Below are positions 41,376 through 49,983 of a DNA stretch of 64,000 nt, piece after piece. Position 1 is the first letter of the stretch. Each line of letters starts with the position of its first letter. A program made the translations under genes and the position numbers. Under the pieces are notes generated by a model. That model did not search any database and had not been told where the DNA came from. It saw only the letters and a program-made list of their open reading frames with translations. This DNA is from Nitrosopumilus cobalaminigenes (GTDB lineage: Archaea > Thermoproteota > Nitrososphaeria > Nitrososphaerales > Nitrosopumilaceae), in NCBI RefSeq assembly GCF_013407145.1, contig NZ_CP026993.1:1386590-1450589 (forward strand). Direction: 5' to 3'.

Positions 41376-44027
41376 TTATCCAGAAGTACAACCACTGTAT
41401 CCACATTCGATACAGGTACTACATCCTTCAACAAAGACAAGAGCATTTTTACATGTTGGACATAGTTTGTCCTCAGGAAGTTCTTCAATCTTTGGAGGTT
41501 CTAGTGTTATTTCTTCGTCATGAACCTTTAATGCAAGTGCAGCATTGACTTGAGATTTGATGTATGGATTTGTAATATTTTTAGTTACAAACTCAGTCAT
41601 GAAATCACTTGGTGTAACCTCAAAGGTCTTTGTTGCATTCTCACTTGTCATATGAAGAACTTGTTTGTGTCTTGAACCATCACGATAAACAGTCATTCCT
41701 TTTAGACCAATTTCATGTGCTAACAAGTATGCAGATTTTACATCCTCTACTGTTACATCATATGGCATGTTGATTGTTTTTGCAATTGCATTGCCAATCC
41801 AATCTTGCCAAACACCTTGAGCCATCAAATGATCAGCCCAATGGATATCCATTGCGGTAACAAAGACATCTTGCATCCATTGTGGAATCTCGTCTATTCC
41901 TTTCAATGAGCCATAGTTATCTGCAATCTTTTCAAGAATTTCATCTGTGTAGAGACCTTCTTCTTTTAGGGCTTCTTCAAGAATTTTGTTTGTGTAGAAG
42001 AATCTTCCAACAGTAACTCTCTTCTCAAACACTAGAGCAAATGCAGGTTCCATTCCGTTTGAACAGTCTGCAATCATAGATAGGGTTCCAGTTGGGGCCA
42101 CTGTGGTTGTTAAGACATTTCTAATACCATATTTCTGGATTTTTTCAATCAATGGATCCCATTCGTAAGAATGAGCATCTTTTGATTTCTCATAATATCC
42201 AGATACTGGAATCTTTCCTTCAGGGAATTCTGTCTTTGCACAGAGTGGGAATTCACCACGAGCGTTAGCAAGTGCGACACTTTCTTCCATAGAATAGTAT
42301 GTTAGGGCTTCAGATAATTTTGATTGTAGTTCGTATCCTTCTTTAGAATTGTATGGGATTTTTAGTCTGTATAACAGATCAGCTACTCCCATTACACCTA
42401 ATCCAATTCTTCTAGATTCTTTAGATGCAGTATTGATTTCTGGTACTGGATAATTATTTACATCGATGATGTTATCCAAGAATCTGGTTGTCTTTCGGAT
42501 AATCTCTTCATATCCTTGCCAATCAAATTCATAAGAACCATCAGCTTGTCTTTTTGCAAGATTTACCAAGTTGATAGAACCCAAGTTGCATGATTCATAT
42601 GGATAGAGACTTTGTTCACCACACGGATTTGTTGCTCTTAGTGGTGCTTTTCTTGCTTTTGCAAATACATTGTATTTGTTAATTTGATCAAAGAAGATCA
42701 AACCAGGTTCTGCACTCTTCCATGCAGATAATGCAATTAGATCAATTAGTTGGTGTGCATTGATTTCTTTAACTGGTTTTTTATCACGTGGACTACGTAA
42801 AACATAGTTACCATCAGTTGTGTTTACAAGTGCATGCCAAAAGTCTTCCCAGATTCCAACACTAATGTTGAAATTCTCTAAAACTCCTGCTTCTGTTTTG
42901 TTTGTGATGAATTTTTCTACATCAGGATGCCATGCTTCGATGATTCCCATGTTTGCACCACGTCTTTTACCACCTTGTTTTACAACTTCAGTGACAGTAT
43001 TGATAATATTCATGAAAGATACTGGACCGGATGCAACACCAGATGTTGATGCTACAATGTCACCTTCTTCACGAAGATCAGAGTAGTTGATTCCAACCCC
43101 ACCGCCAGATTTGAAGATTAATGCAGCATCAGAAGTGGATTTCATAATTTCCTCCATGCCGTCATTCATTCCAAGTACAAAGCATGCTGAAAGTTGTCCT
43201 AGTCTTCCACCTGCATTCATCATTGTTGGTGAATTTGGCAAAAAGTCTTGGGCAGTCATCATTGTAAAGTATTCAGTAATTTTGTCTGAATAACTTTCAA
43301 GTTTTTTTCCTGCTAGAAGTGTCAACAAATCTTTGAAACTTATTTTCATTTGACCTTTGTTGGCTAGGGTTACATAGTGGTTGATTAAAGCCCTAAAGTG
43401 CCATTTATTGAAGAAGTAATCTCCGACTTTGAATTTATAGTCAAAGGCATCTAATTTTTCAAGATAAGAGTTTGCTTGTTCAATGTCTTGTTTATGACTA
43501 CCAGATTTGTCAAATATTTGTGAATCATATAGCATGTCACCAATACCGACTAAAATTGCAACTCTCTCAAACATTTGAGTTGGTGATTCAATAATTTCAC
43601 TTTTTGAATTTCTGAATAGATATCTAGAGGCTAGAACTCTAAGACAATTCAAGTCAAATTTCTTTGAGACTGGATCTAGAGCCTTTAGATTTAAGACCTT
43701 CATTTTTTCGTCTCTTAGTTTTCTTCTCTCATGTCGGTAAACGATGTATGCTTTTGCAATATCGCTATTGCCACTATCGATTAAAGTTGACTCTACAATA
43801 TCTTGAATATCTTCAACTGTAGGTGCTCTAGAACTAGTAAATCCTTGTTCTACTAACTTGTTAACTACATCTTCTGCTAGTTTGTCGGCAACGCCACGAT
43901 CGGCTTTAGAGGTGGCTGCCAATGCCTGGTAAATGGCATTTGAAATTTTATCTTTATTGAAAGCCGTAACTACGCCACTGCGCTTACGGATCTCACTGAT
44001 CGTATTTTCTATTTGTGAATTATCCAT
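41376..44027 (-). CDS. nrdJ: Adenosylcobalamin-dependent (class II) ribonucleotide reductase
   Basis: Reduces ribonucleotides to deoxyribonucleotides using coenzyme B12. I take ATG 44027, giving 883 residues; an ATG at 44129 adds a poor leader. Visible are the ATP-cone (SGVVTAFNKDKISNAIYQAL...), LSACFVLGMNDGM, the ATNPCGEQSLYPYESCNLGS catalytic region, TTTVAPTGTLSMIADCSNGM and a C-terminal zinc ribbon CPTCKNALVF...CIECGYSGC. The cobalamin operon at 7-11 kb makes its cofactor. The gene downstream of a 232-base region is the ATP-cone pseudo-NrdD protein, a likely partner. Confidence 0.96.
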   Translation of the reverse strand: MDNSQIENTISEIRKRSGVVTAFNKDKISNAIYQALAATSKADRGVADKLAEDVVNKLVEQGFTSSRAPTVEDIQDIVESTLIDSGNSDIAKAYIVYRHERRKLRDEKMKVLNLKALDPVSKKFDLNCLRVLASRYLFRNSKSEIIESPTQMFERVAILVGIGDMLYDSQIFDKSGSHKQDIEQANSYLEKLDAFDYKFKVGDYFFNKWHFRALINHYVTLANKGQMKISFKDLLTLLAGKKLESYSDKITEYFTMMTAQDFLPNSPTMMNAGGRLGQLSACFVLGMNDGMEEIMKSTSDAALIFKSGGGVGINYSDLREEGDIVASTSGVASGPVSFMNIINTVTEVVKQGGKRRGANMGIIEAWHPDVEKFITNKTEAGVLENFNISVGIWEDFWHALVNTTDGNYVLRSPRDKKPVKEINAHQLIDLIALSAWKSAEPGLIFFDQINKYNVFAKARKAPLRATNPCGEQSLYPYESCNLGSINLVNLAKRQADGSYEFDWQGYEEIIRKTTRFLDNIIDVNNYPVPEINTASKESRRIGLGVMGVADLLYRLKIPYNSKEGYELQSKLSEALTYYSMEESVALANARGEFPLCAKTEFPEGKIPVSGYYEKSKDAHSYEWDPLIEKIQKYGIRNVLTTTVAPTGTLSMIADCSNGMEPAFALVFEKRVTVGRFFYTNKILEEALKEEGLYTDEILEKIADNYGSLKGIDEIPQWMQDVFVTAMDIHWADHLMAQGVWQDWIGNAIAKTINMPYDVTVEDVKSAYLLAHEIGLKGMTVYRDGSRHKQVLHMTSENATKTFEVTPSDFMTEFVTKNITNPYIKSQVNAALALKVHDEEITLEPPKIEELPEDKLCPTCKNALVFVEGCSTCIECGYSGCTSG

Positions 44028-44037
44028 TATAATCTCC

Positions 44038-44225
44038 CCGACAAGGGTAGAATGAATAGAGGTATAAACTATTTGTCGGTTTTTCCTAAAACTTTGATTC
44101 AATAAAATTGACAACGCTCCAATTTGCATTGGATCGGGTTGAATACATTATGAAGTTCATATTTGTACAGCATTGATAGTAGTTAACAATGATCGCGAGA
44201 TCTGAAACTGATCAAAATATTTTGA
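44038..44225 (-). promoter_or_regulatory. nrdJ upstream region with inverted repeats
   Basis: The 232 bases between the NrdD-like stop and the nrdJ start contain CCGACAA/TTGTCGG arms at 44038-44044 and 44073-44079, and a perfect 14-bp palindrome TCAAAATATTTTGA at 44212-44225. CTGATCAAA at 44209-44217 also appears, on the opposite strand, in the region upstream of the HTH/NrdD-like gene. These could be binding sites for a dNTP-sensing regulator, but AT-richness makes chance palindromes common. Confidence 0.4.
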
Positions 44226-44259
44226 AAAATGATCGGAACTAGTTTTTCATTTACGATTT

Positions 44260-46428
44260 TCAGACAACGTATGGTGACTTACACTTTGGGCACTTGTCAT
44301 CAAACTGCTCATCTTTGAAACCACACTCACCACAAATGGCTGTATGTCTTGTTGGTTTGAAAGCAGGTGTGAGTTCTGATGCTTTCTCAATTGATTTTTT
44401 GATATCCTCAACCTTTGCATCTTTGTCAATATCTAATGTTACAAGTAACCCACCATTGAGTAATTTTGAGAGCTTGTTACATTCGGAGATAGGCTCACTT
44501 TTGTTAGTATAATCAGAAACTTCTGAAGCATTGATGACAATTCCCTGAGAATAGAAATCAGCGTCCATTGAATTTAGAGATGAATTTTTACCATATTTTT
44601 CGCCATCCAGAGTAGCAAAACGGCCAGATCCTTCAGTTTCAGTCATAGAAATAGCCACTGTGTCGCCTAATTCTTTGCCTTTTTTGGCACCTACATCAAC
44701 TGCAGTCTCAATGACTTTATGAAGTATATCTCGTCCTTCTTTGTTATCTTGGAAACCTAGAATATTGAAAACTGCTTCTTTGAGTCCAACCAAGTTTACA
44801 ACGAGAGAAACAGAACTTCTTTGCATGTATTGAGTATTCTTTGCAAGAATTGGATTAAGACCTCTTCTTGTAAGATCAGAGATCTCTTTCTTTCTTAGTG
44901 CCATTGAAGCTAGTGCGGGTTTCATTAGTAATGCAAGTCTTGCTCTAAAGTAAGTTTCATCTTTGTTTGATTCAAATGCCAATCTTGGAAGATTGATTGA
45001 AACAGATTGTAAAGTGATCGAGAGAGGGCCTGATGCTTTAGTAGATCCATTTGTAATTCCATAACTTGATGTTTGACCTTTAGCAAACATTACTTTACCA
45101 CCTATGGAGAGAATTTCTGCTACTGCTTGTGAAACATCAGATACTTTTCCTTTATCAGCATCAATGATTAATCCAATCTTTGGAATTGGTGTAATTGCAA
45201 CATAATTTTTGTATGCATTAATAATTGAGTGAATGATTTTTGTATCAGTTCCCAATTGTAAACGAATTGAAACATTAGTGCTTGTTTTATTATATTTTGA
45301 AGTTGTTGATGCAGTTGCAAATGCATCTGTTAATTTTTGTTCAAGTTCTGGTAATGATTTTGAATGTTTAGTAAACAATGCAACAAAACCATCTAGTACA
45401 ATTTCTTGTGAAGCCTCTTTTGATAGTAAAGCAATAACTACAGATAATGAACTTGTAATTTCATCAAGTTGTTTTGATGCAGGAATTCTTGATACATCAA
45501 GATATTTTCCACCAAGATCAACTCCATCTTCAATTAATTCTTTAATGTTTACAAATATTGTATCAGGAATCATTGACCATACACCAGGGTTAGAAATATG
45601 TAAATCTCCAGAGAGATGAGAATCTGCCACATCCTTTGGTAAAACGTTGGTAAGAAGATGTTCTGCAAAAACTTTTTGTCCAGTATTAAACAAGAGTCCC
45701 TCAGCACCATTATCTACATCATCTAAATTAGAAATCATTTCCTGAACATCATAAACAGGCAAGCCTAGGCGTGCAAGTTTGTTCCTGTATTCCTCATGAC
45801 CGTGCTCAAGCAGAACAGAATTAACCATTTCACGGATTAATGCGCCTGTAAGATAGGTAGTTTGATATTTGTAAATTCTATTTTCAACTTCTTCAGTAAT
45901 TTTCTGTGCTAATTCTAATGGAAGACTTCCTTCTCTAACTAATGATTGAATAATTTTATGCGAATTAAATTCTTCAATTGATTCAGATGATGTTCTGACA
46001 TACATTTTTCCACTTTCAATAATTGATCTTTCTTCAATTTGTCTAGCTAAACTTAGAACAAGTTTTCCAAGATTTGTAATTGTATAACGTCTTTCTGATT
46101 TATTTAATGCAACAAGTGATTGTCTGAGTAATTTTCTCAAGTGGTATGCAAATTTGCCACTTTCTTTTTTTGATTTGAATCCAGCTAGAGATTTTAATTC
46201 TGAATAAGTTAATGGGCCTTTAGAATTTAAAATTCTCAAGATATCTATTCTGTTAGGACTTGCCATAACAGAGAAAATCATTCTCACACGTTTTGAGGTA
46301 GATTGTAAGATTCCACCTCGTTTTGGATCTGAATCATCGTCATCTAGATCTATATCGATTTCAGAATCATCATCTAGATCAGCATCTACATCAAGATCTA
46401 ATTCTAAATCTTCTTCGGTTTGTTTCAC
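44260..46428 (-). CDS. HTH/ATP-cone/pseudo-NrdD fusion, candidate nucleotide-sensing regulator
   Basis: Four parts in 722 residues: an Asp-rich N-terminal tail (1-40), an ArsR-like winged helix (45-130: MASPNRIDILRILNSKGPLT, FAYHLRKLLRQSLV), an ATP-cone (about 142-235, VRTSSESIEEFNSHKIIQSL), and a region similar to anaerobic reductase NrdD (240-690), ending in a zinc ribbon CGECGFKDE...CPKCKSPYVV. There is no cysteine between the ATP-cone and residue 660 apart from the zinc site, and no C-terminal glycyl-radical motif, so it cannot be an active NrdD. It starts at GTG 46428. A role controlling nrdJ, next door, is inference. Confidence 0.8.
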   Translation of the reverse strand: MKQTEEDLELDLDVDADLDDDSEIDIDLDDDDSDPKRGGILQSTSKRVRMIFSVMASPNRIDILRILNSKGPLTYSELKSLAGFKSKKESGKFAYHLRKLLRQSLVALNKSERRYTITNLGKLVLSLARQIEERSIIESGKMYVRTSSESIEEFNSHKIIQSLVREGSLPLELAQKITEEVENRIYKYQTTYLTGALIREMVNSVLLEHGHEEYRNKLARLGLPVYDVQEMISNLDDVDNGAEGLLFNTGQKVFAEHLLTNVLPKDVADSHLSGDLHISNPGVWSMIPDTIFVNIKELIEDGVDLGGKYLDVSRIPASKQLDEITSSLSVVIALLSKEASQEIVLDGFVALFTKHSKSLPELEQKLTDAFATASTTSKYNKTSTNVSIRLQLGTDTKIIHSIINAYKNYVAITPIPKIGLIIDADKGKVSDVSQAVAEILSIGGKVMFAKGQTSSYGITNGSTKASGPLSITLQSVSINLPRLAFESNKDETYFRARLALLMKPALASMALRKKEISDLTRRGLNPILAKNTQYMQRSSVSLVVNLVGLKEAVFNILGFQDNKEGRDILHKVIETAVDVGAKKGKELGDTVAISMTETEGSGRFATLDGEKYGKNSSLNSMDADFYSQGIVINASEVSDYTNKSEPISECNKLSKLLNGGLLVTLDIDKDAKVEDIKKSIEKASELTPAFKPTRHTAICGECGFKDEQFDDKCPKCKSPYVV

Positions 46429-46538
46429 TATTGTTCCTAAATTTAATGCAGTAAATAAGACTTGTGACTAGATTATTTGTGACAGTATTTGATCAGATTC
46501 TCTGAAAAGAGAAAAAGATCTTTAAGATGATCAATTAT

Positions 46539-46700
46539 TTATTTTTCTTGAACATCAAGTGAAAACTCTGATGTTGAAAGTTTCTGTCCACATGATGGAC
46601 ATTTTCCATTTGTTGGATTAAGTACATCTTTTAGAGATTTTAACATCTTCATGTTCGTGATCTTTTCTCCACATTTACCACATGTAATTTCTACTGACAT
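46539..46700 (-). CDS. Small zinc-ribbon protein (53 aa)
   Basis: A short gene from ATG 46700 to TAA 46539. It encodes SVEITCGKCGEKITNMKM and then GKCPSCGQKLSTSEF, a CxxC...CxxC zinc ribbon with a short helix between. Similar mini-ribbons in archaea often bind nucleic acid or act as subunits of larger complexes. It is isolated, between the HTH/NrdD-like start and the OB/zinc protein. Confidence 0.7.
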   Translation of the reverse strand: MSVEITCGKCGEKITNMKMLKSLKDVLNPTNGKCPSCGQKLSTSEFSLDVQEK

Positions 46701-46770
46701 AGAATTGATCACATATCCAAAATAATTAAGAAAAGATTCTGATTTTTTTTAATAATTCAAGCAAATTATT

Positions 46771-47136
46771 TTACTGTTTTTCGATGAGAATTCCGCGTTC
46801 ATCAAATCCAGCAATTTTTGCTTTAATTCCTACAGGGAGATCATCAGGGGTAGCAATATTTGGCATAAATCCTGAAATTCTCAAATCTGTATTATCTACT
46901 TTCATTACAACAAAGGCATATGGGGTGTATTTTTCAAAGCCTGCAGGAGCTACGGTAATTATTGTATAGGTGGCAACTGAGCCTACACCATCCAAAATAG
47001 TATCTTCAAATCCTTTGCTACCACATTTTAGACAATAATATGCTGTGGATAAATGAAGATATCCACATTCAGTACATTTGTGAGTCAGTAGTTTGCCTTC
47101 TTTGGCATATTCAATAAGTTGTTCTTCAATAGTCAT
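46771..47136 (-). CDS. OB-fold/zinc-ribbon partner of thiolase (DUF35-like)
   Basis: A 121-residue protein with the zinc ribbon HKCTECGYLHLSTAYYCLKCG at residues about 20-40, followed by a beta-rich OB fold (GVGSVATYTIITVAPAGFEK, TPYAFVVMKVDNTDLRISGF). These pair with thiolases in archaea and may shield or channel the acetoacetyl-CoA. The ATG at 47136 lies just after the thiolase gene stop on the same strand. A longer reading from 47187 would overlap the thiolase end and is less likely. Confidence 0.87.
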   Translation of the reverse strand: MTIEEQLIEYAKEGKLLTHKCTECGYLHLSTAYYCLKCGSKGFEDTILDGVGSVATYTIITVAPAGFEKYTPYAFVVMKVDNTDLRISGFMPNIATPDDLPVGIKAKIAGFDERGILIEKQ

Positions 47137-47137
47137 G

Positions 47138-48301
47138 TTATACACTTTGGAATACGTGAACTGCGCAACTTGCACCTGTTGCACCAAAGTTATGAGTTAA
47201 ACCAATTTTTGCATCTTTAACAGTTCTATCACCAGCTTTTCCAGTTAGTTGATCAAATACTTCTACTACTTGTCCAACACCTGTTGCACCAATTGGATGT
47301 CCTTTTGATTTGAGACCACCTGATGGATTAATAGAAATGTCAGAATTTAATTTTGTTCTACCTTCACGAACAGCTTGAATACCTTGTCCTTTGTCAAAGA
47401 ATCCCAAGTCTTCAGTGTCAACTACTTCTGCAATTGTAAAACAATCATGTACTTCTGCAAAGTCAATATCTTTTGCAGTAATACCTGCCATCTTATATGC
47501 ATCTGCTGCTGCAAGTTTTGTACTAGGAATTGTAGTCATGTGTTCTCGTCCTTGCAAAGCTGCAGGTGAACCACCTCTACCAGAACCAGTAACTTCAATG
47601 TAATCACCACCATGGGCTTTTGCAAACTTTTCAGAACAAAGGATAACAGAACTTGCACCATCAGAGAATGGACAGCAATCATAAAGTTTTAGTGGACTTG
47701 CAACTACTGCAGAGTTCATTACATCATCAACAGTAATTTTCTTTTGCATGTGTGCTTTAGGATTTAGAACTCCGTTATCATGATTCTTTACTGCAACTGC
47801 TGCAAAGTCTTCTTCAGTTGCATCAAACTCTGTCAAGTAAGCTCTTGCCATTGATGCAAACAAACCTGGAAATGATGCACCGGCTTGGCCTTCATAGAAA
47901 AAGTCAGAACAATATGCAAAGTAAGTTGTTGTCCATTCAGTTCCTGTGTGAGTTACTTTTTCAACACCAGTAACAACTAGACAATCATAAAATCCTGCTG
48001 CAACATTTGCATAGGCTTCTCTAAAAGATACAGAGCCACTTCCACAAGCAGACTCTATGGTTAATGATGGTTTATCTGGAATTCCTAATCGGCTCATCAA
48101 GACTGGACCAATATGGACTTGCTTATCAGCAACTCCAAAAACGTTTGAAATGTAAGATGCTTGGATGTCTTTTGGGGAAATTCCTGCACTTTCTATGGCT
48201 GCAACTGATGCCTGGGTGGTAATATCAGCTATACTTTCACTTAATTTTCCATATTTGGTGCTACCAGCGCCAAGAACACAAACCTTTTCCACAAATGTCA
48301 C
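47138..48301 (-). CDS. Acetyl-CoA C-acetyltransferase (thiolase)
   Basis: Archaeal-type thiolase. The active-site cysteine lies in TIESACGSGSVSFREAYANV, KSKGHPIGATGVGQ supplies the His, and GATGASCAVH the C-terminal Cys. The length of 387 residues is normal, with a GTG start at 48301. With the OB/zinc protein it forms the usual archaeal pair. In thaumarchaea this enzyme would cleave acetoacetyl-CoA, the last step of the 3HP/4HB cycle; mevalonate synthesis needs the reverse reaction, so both roles are possible. Confidence 0.92.
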   Translation of the reverse strand: MTFVEKVCVLGAGSTKYGKLSESIADITTQASVAAIESAGISPKDIQASYISNVFGVADKQVHIGPVLMSRLGIPDKPSLTIESACGSGSVSFREAYANVAAGFYDCLVVTGVEKVTHTGTEWTTTYFAYCSDFFYEGQAGASFPGLFASMARAYLTEFDATEEDFAAVAVKNHDNGVLNPKAHMQKKITVDDVMNSAVVASPLKLYDCCPFSDGASSVILCSEKFAKAHGGDYIEVTGSGRGGSPAALQGREHMTTIPSTKLAAADAYKMAGITAKDIDFAEVHDCFTIAEVVDTEDLGFFDKGQGIQAVREGRTKLNSDISINPSGGLKSKGHPIGATGVGQVVEVFDQLTGKAGDRTVKDAKIGLTHNFGATGASCAVHVFQSV

Positions 48302-48348
48302 TGACCCATTTCCCTATAAAAATTGTTTTAGTAAATTCATCATAGAAA

Positions 48349-48816
48349 ATGCCAAGAAGAAAATCAAGTCTCAAAACAGTTCAGATCAAAAAACCTGTAA
48401 TGAGACATGTAGTCAAAACTACAAAGTCTAGAACTAGTATCTTCAAAAAAGAAATTATTCAGTATTTTGATAGTAATGGGTTTCTTTCTTGGTCATCAAA
48501 GGAAAAAAAATACATTATTCTTGGAACAAATTCTCCTAAAAATGGTCTAGTTCCATGTCCTGAATGTAAACTGGGAGAATTGATGGTGATCAGAAATAAA
48601 GCCACAAGAAAACGATTCATGGGTTGTTCAAACTATTATAGCGGATGCAAAGCATCATCACCACTATTACAAAGAGCAAGAATGAGGGCAACAAAAATGC
48701 CTTGCGAGGTTTGCAAATGGCCAATGATTATTTTCCGATACACTCGAAATCAAAAGTGGACTAAACAGTGTGGAAATTTTAATTGTGAAAGCAGAAAGAC
48801 TAAGCCTTCAAAGTAG
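48349..48816 (+). CDS. Topoisomerase-type zinc-finger protein
   Basis: A 155-residue protein with a basic N-terminus, then VPCPECKLGELMVIRNKATR, FMGCSNYYSGCKASSPL and a second zinc element with PCEVCKWPMIIF and a final NCES. This is the C4 zinc-finger module found at the C-terminus of type IA topoisomerases, here standing alone, so DNA or RNA binding is likely. It is divergent from the thiolase across 47 bases and overlaps the nitrilase gene 3' end by 17 bases. Confidence 0.75.
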   Translation: MPRRKSSLKTVQIKKPVMRHVVKTTKSRTSIFKKEIIQYFDSNGFLSWSSKEKKYIILGTNSPKNGLVPCPECKLGELMVIRNKATRKRFMGCSNYYSGCKASSPLLQRARMRATKMPCEVCKWPMIIFRYTRNQKWTKQCGNFNCESRKTKPSK

Positions 48817-49606
48817 GATAAACATCGGTTCTTCTATTTTTTAGTAATGGTAAAATTTTTCTTGTTTGTTTTACTTTGTTTAAATCAATATTTACAAAAC
48901 TGATTCCTTGTTTCTTTTTCATATCAAGTAAAATTTTTCCATATGGATCAACTACCAAGCTTCGCCCACAGTAAATATTTCCAACTTGATCTGGTGCAAT
49001 AACATAACATCCATTTTCAATTGCACGTGTTTTGTTAATTGTAATCCAGTGTTCTTCTTTCATGTTTCCTTTTACCCAAGCTGATGGTGCTACTAGTACT
49101 TCAGAGCCTGCAGCTGCAAGTGATCTTGACATCTCTGGGAATCTTAAATCATAACAGATCATCATTCCAATTTTTCCAATCGATGTTTTGATTGGCTTTG
49201 AAATTTTTGAGCCTGATTTCATTTTATCTGATTCTCTAAATCCTAGTGCATCATAGAGATGTATTTTACGATAGGTAGAGATGACTTTGCCTGATTTGTC
49301 AATTACAAATGCAGTATCATATACTCTGTCTTTTGTTCTACTTTTCTCATAAAATGAACCTACAACTTGGATTTTATTTTCTTTTGCAGCTTTTGCAATA
49401 GTGCTAACAAATTTTCCATTAATTGTTTCAGATAAATTTGCTAATTGTTTTGAAGTTTGAGATGAATTTGTATAAAACATCATAAATTCTGGGAACGCAC
49501 AAAGTGTTGCATTTTTTGTTGCTGCTTTTGAAATGTATGAAATAATTTTTTTTAAGTTAACTTCCTTGTTAGTTGATGCTTTGAATTGAATAACTGCAAC
49601 TTTCAT
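48800..49606 (-). CDS. Carbon-nitrogen hydrolase (nitrilase superfamily, Nit2-like)
   Basis: Hydrolyses an amide or nitrile. The catalytic triad is visible: Glu in CAFPEFMMF, Lys in TYRKIHLYDA and Cys in GMMICYDLRFPE. The length of 268 residues and the KIHLYDALGFRES motif resemble the deaminated glutathione/omega-amidase group. An element with TGGTACA and TGTACCA arms lies 40-62 bases before its ATG, related to elements in the secretome region, so it may join that regulon. Substrate is unproven. Confidence 0.9.
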   Translation of the reverse strand: MKVAVIQFKASTNKEVNLKKIISYISKAATKNATLCAFPEFMMFYTNSSQTSKQLANLSETINGKFVSTIAKAAKENKIQVVGSFYEKSRTKDRVYDTAFVIDKSGKVISTYRKIHLYDALGFRESDKMKSGSKISKPIKTSIGKIGMMICYDLRFPEMSRSLAAAGSEVLVAPSAWVKGNMKEEHWITINKTRAIENGCYVIAPDQVGNIYCGRSLVVDPYGKILLDMKKKQGISFVNIDLNKVKQTRKILPLLKNRRTDVYPTLKA

Positions 49607-49645
49607 GAAAGTAATTAATCACATCACAATAAAAGGATAAACTAT

Positions 49646-49668
49646 TGGTACAACTTAGAAATGTACCA
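49646..49668. promoter_or_regulatory. GGTACA-type operator upstream of the nitrilase gene
   Basis: TGGTACA and TGTACCA form a perfect inverted repeat of 7-bp arms around a 9-bp spacer. It is the most symmetrical member of a motif seen at several promoters between 49.6 and 61.5 kb. It ends 40 bases before the ATG of the nitrilase gene. Confidence 0.65.
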
Positions 49669-49732
49669 TTTTCTTCTTATGTAAATTTGTACTATACAAT
49701 ACAAACCGATCATAGTGTGTATGTCAACCCTG

Positions 49733-49755
49733 GACTGGAGGGATATTTTCCAGTC
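49733..49755. terminator. Hairpin GACTGGA-N9-TCCAGTC downstream of the tautomerase gene
   Basis: Perfect 7-bp arms with a 9-base loop, about 19 bases after the tautomerase stop on the minus strand and preceded there by an A/T-rich run. It could act as a transcript end for the tautomerase gene or as an operator. Archaeal termination usually depends on T-tracts rather than hairpins, so this is a tentative call. Confidence 0.35.
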
Positions 49756-49773
49756 AAATATTTTTAAAAATAA

Positions 49774-49950
49774 TTAAAGTTGGTTTCCTGCTAAAAACCA
49801 ATTTTCTTTAGGATTGTCTTCAAAAACAACAATAACATGACTTTCTTTTGTTTTTAGAATTTCAACTGCTGATTTTGTGATTGCTTTTGCATATTCGTCT
49901 TTTTGTTCCTGAGTTCTACCAGGATACATTGACACTGTAATCAAAGGCAT
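49774..49950 (-). CDS. 4-oxalocrotonate tautomerase-family protein (58 aa)
   Basis: A short protein with MPLITVSMYPGRTQEQKDEY, a helix, and HVIVVFEDNPKENWFLAGNQ at the end. Pro2 would be the catalytic base after removal of Met, and the strand-helix-strand pattern and length of about 58 fit the 4-OT family of small tautomerases. ATG is at 49950. The substrate is unknown. The rhomboid protease gene lies 33 bases upstream on the same strand. Confidence 0.85.
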   Translation of the reverse strand: MPLITVSMYPGRTQEQKDEYAKAITKSAVEILKTKESHVIVVFEDNPKENWFLAGNQL

Positions 49951-49983
49951 GTGAATTCCAAGTAGATTCAGAGATTTATTCTT

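Noticed and set aside
45233-45619. Plus-strand open frame of 128 codons
   Set aside because: Antisense to the HTH/NrdD-like gene, no recognisable motif.
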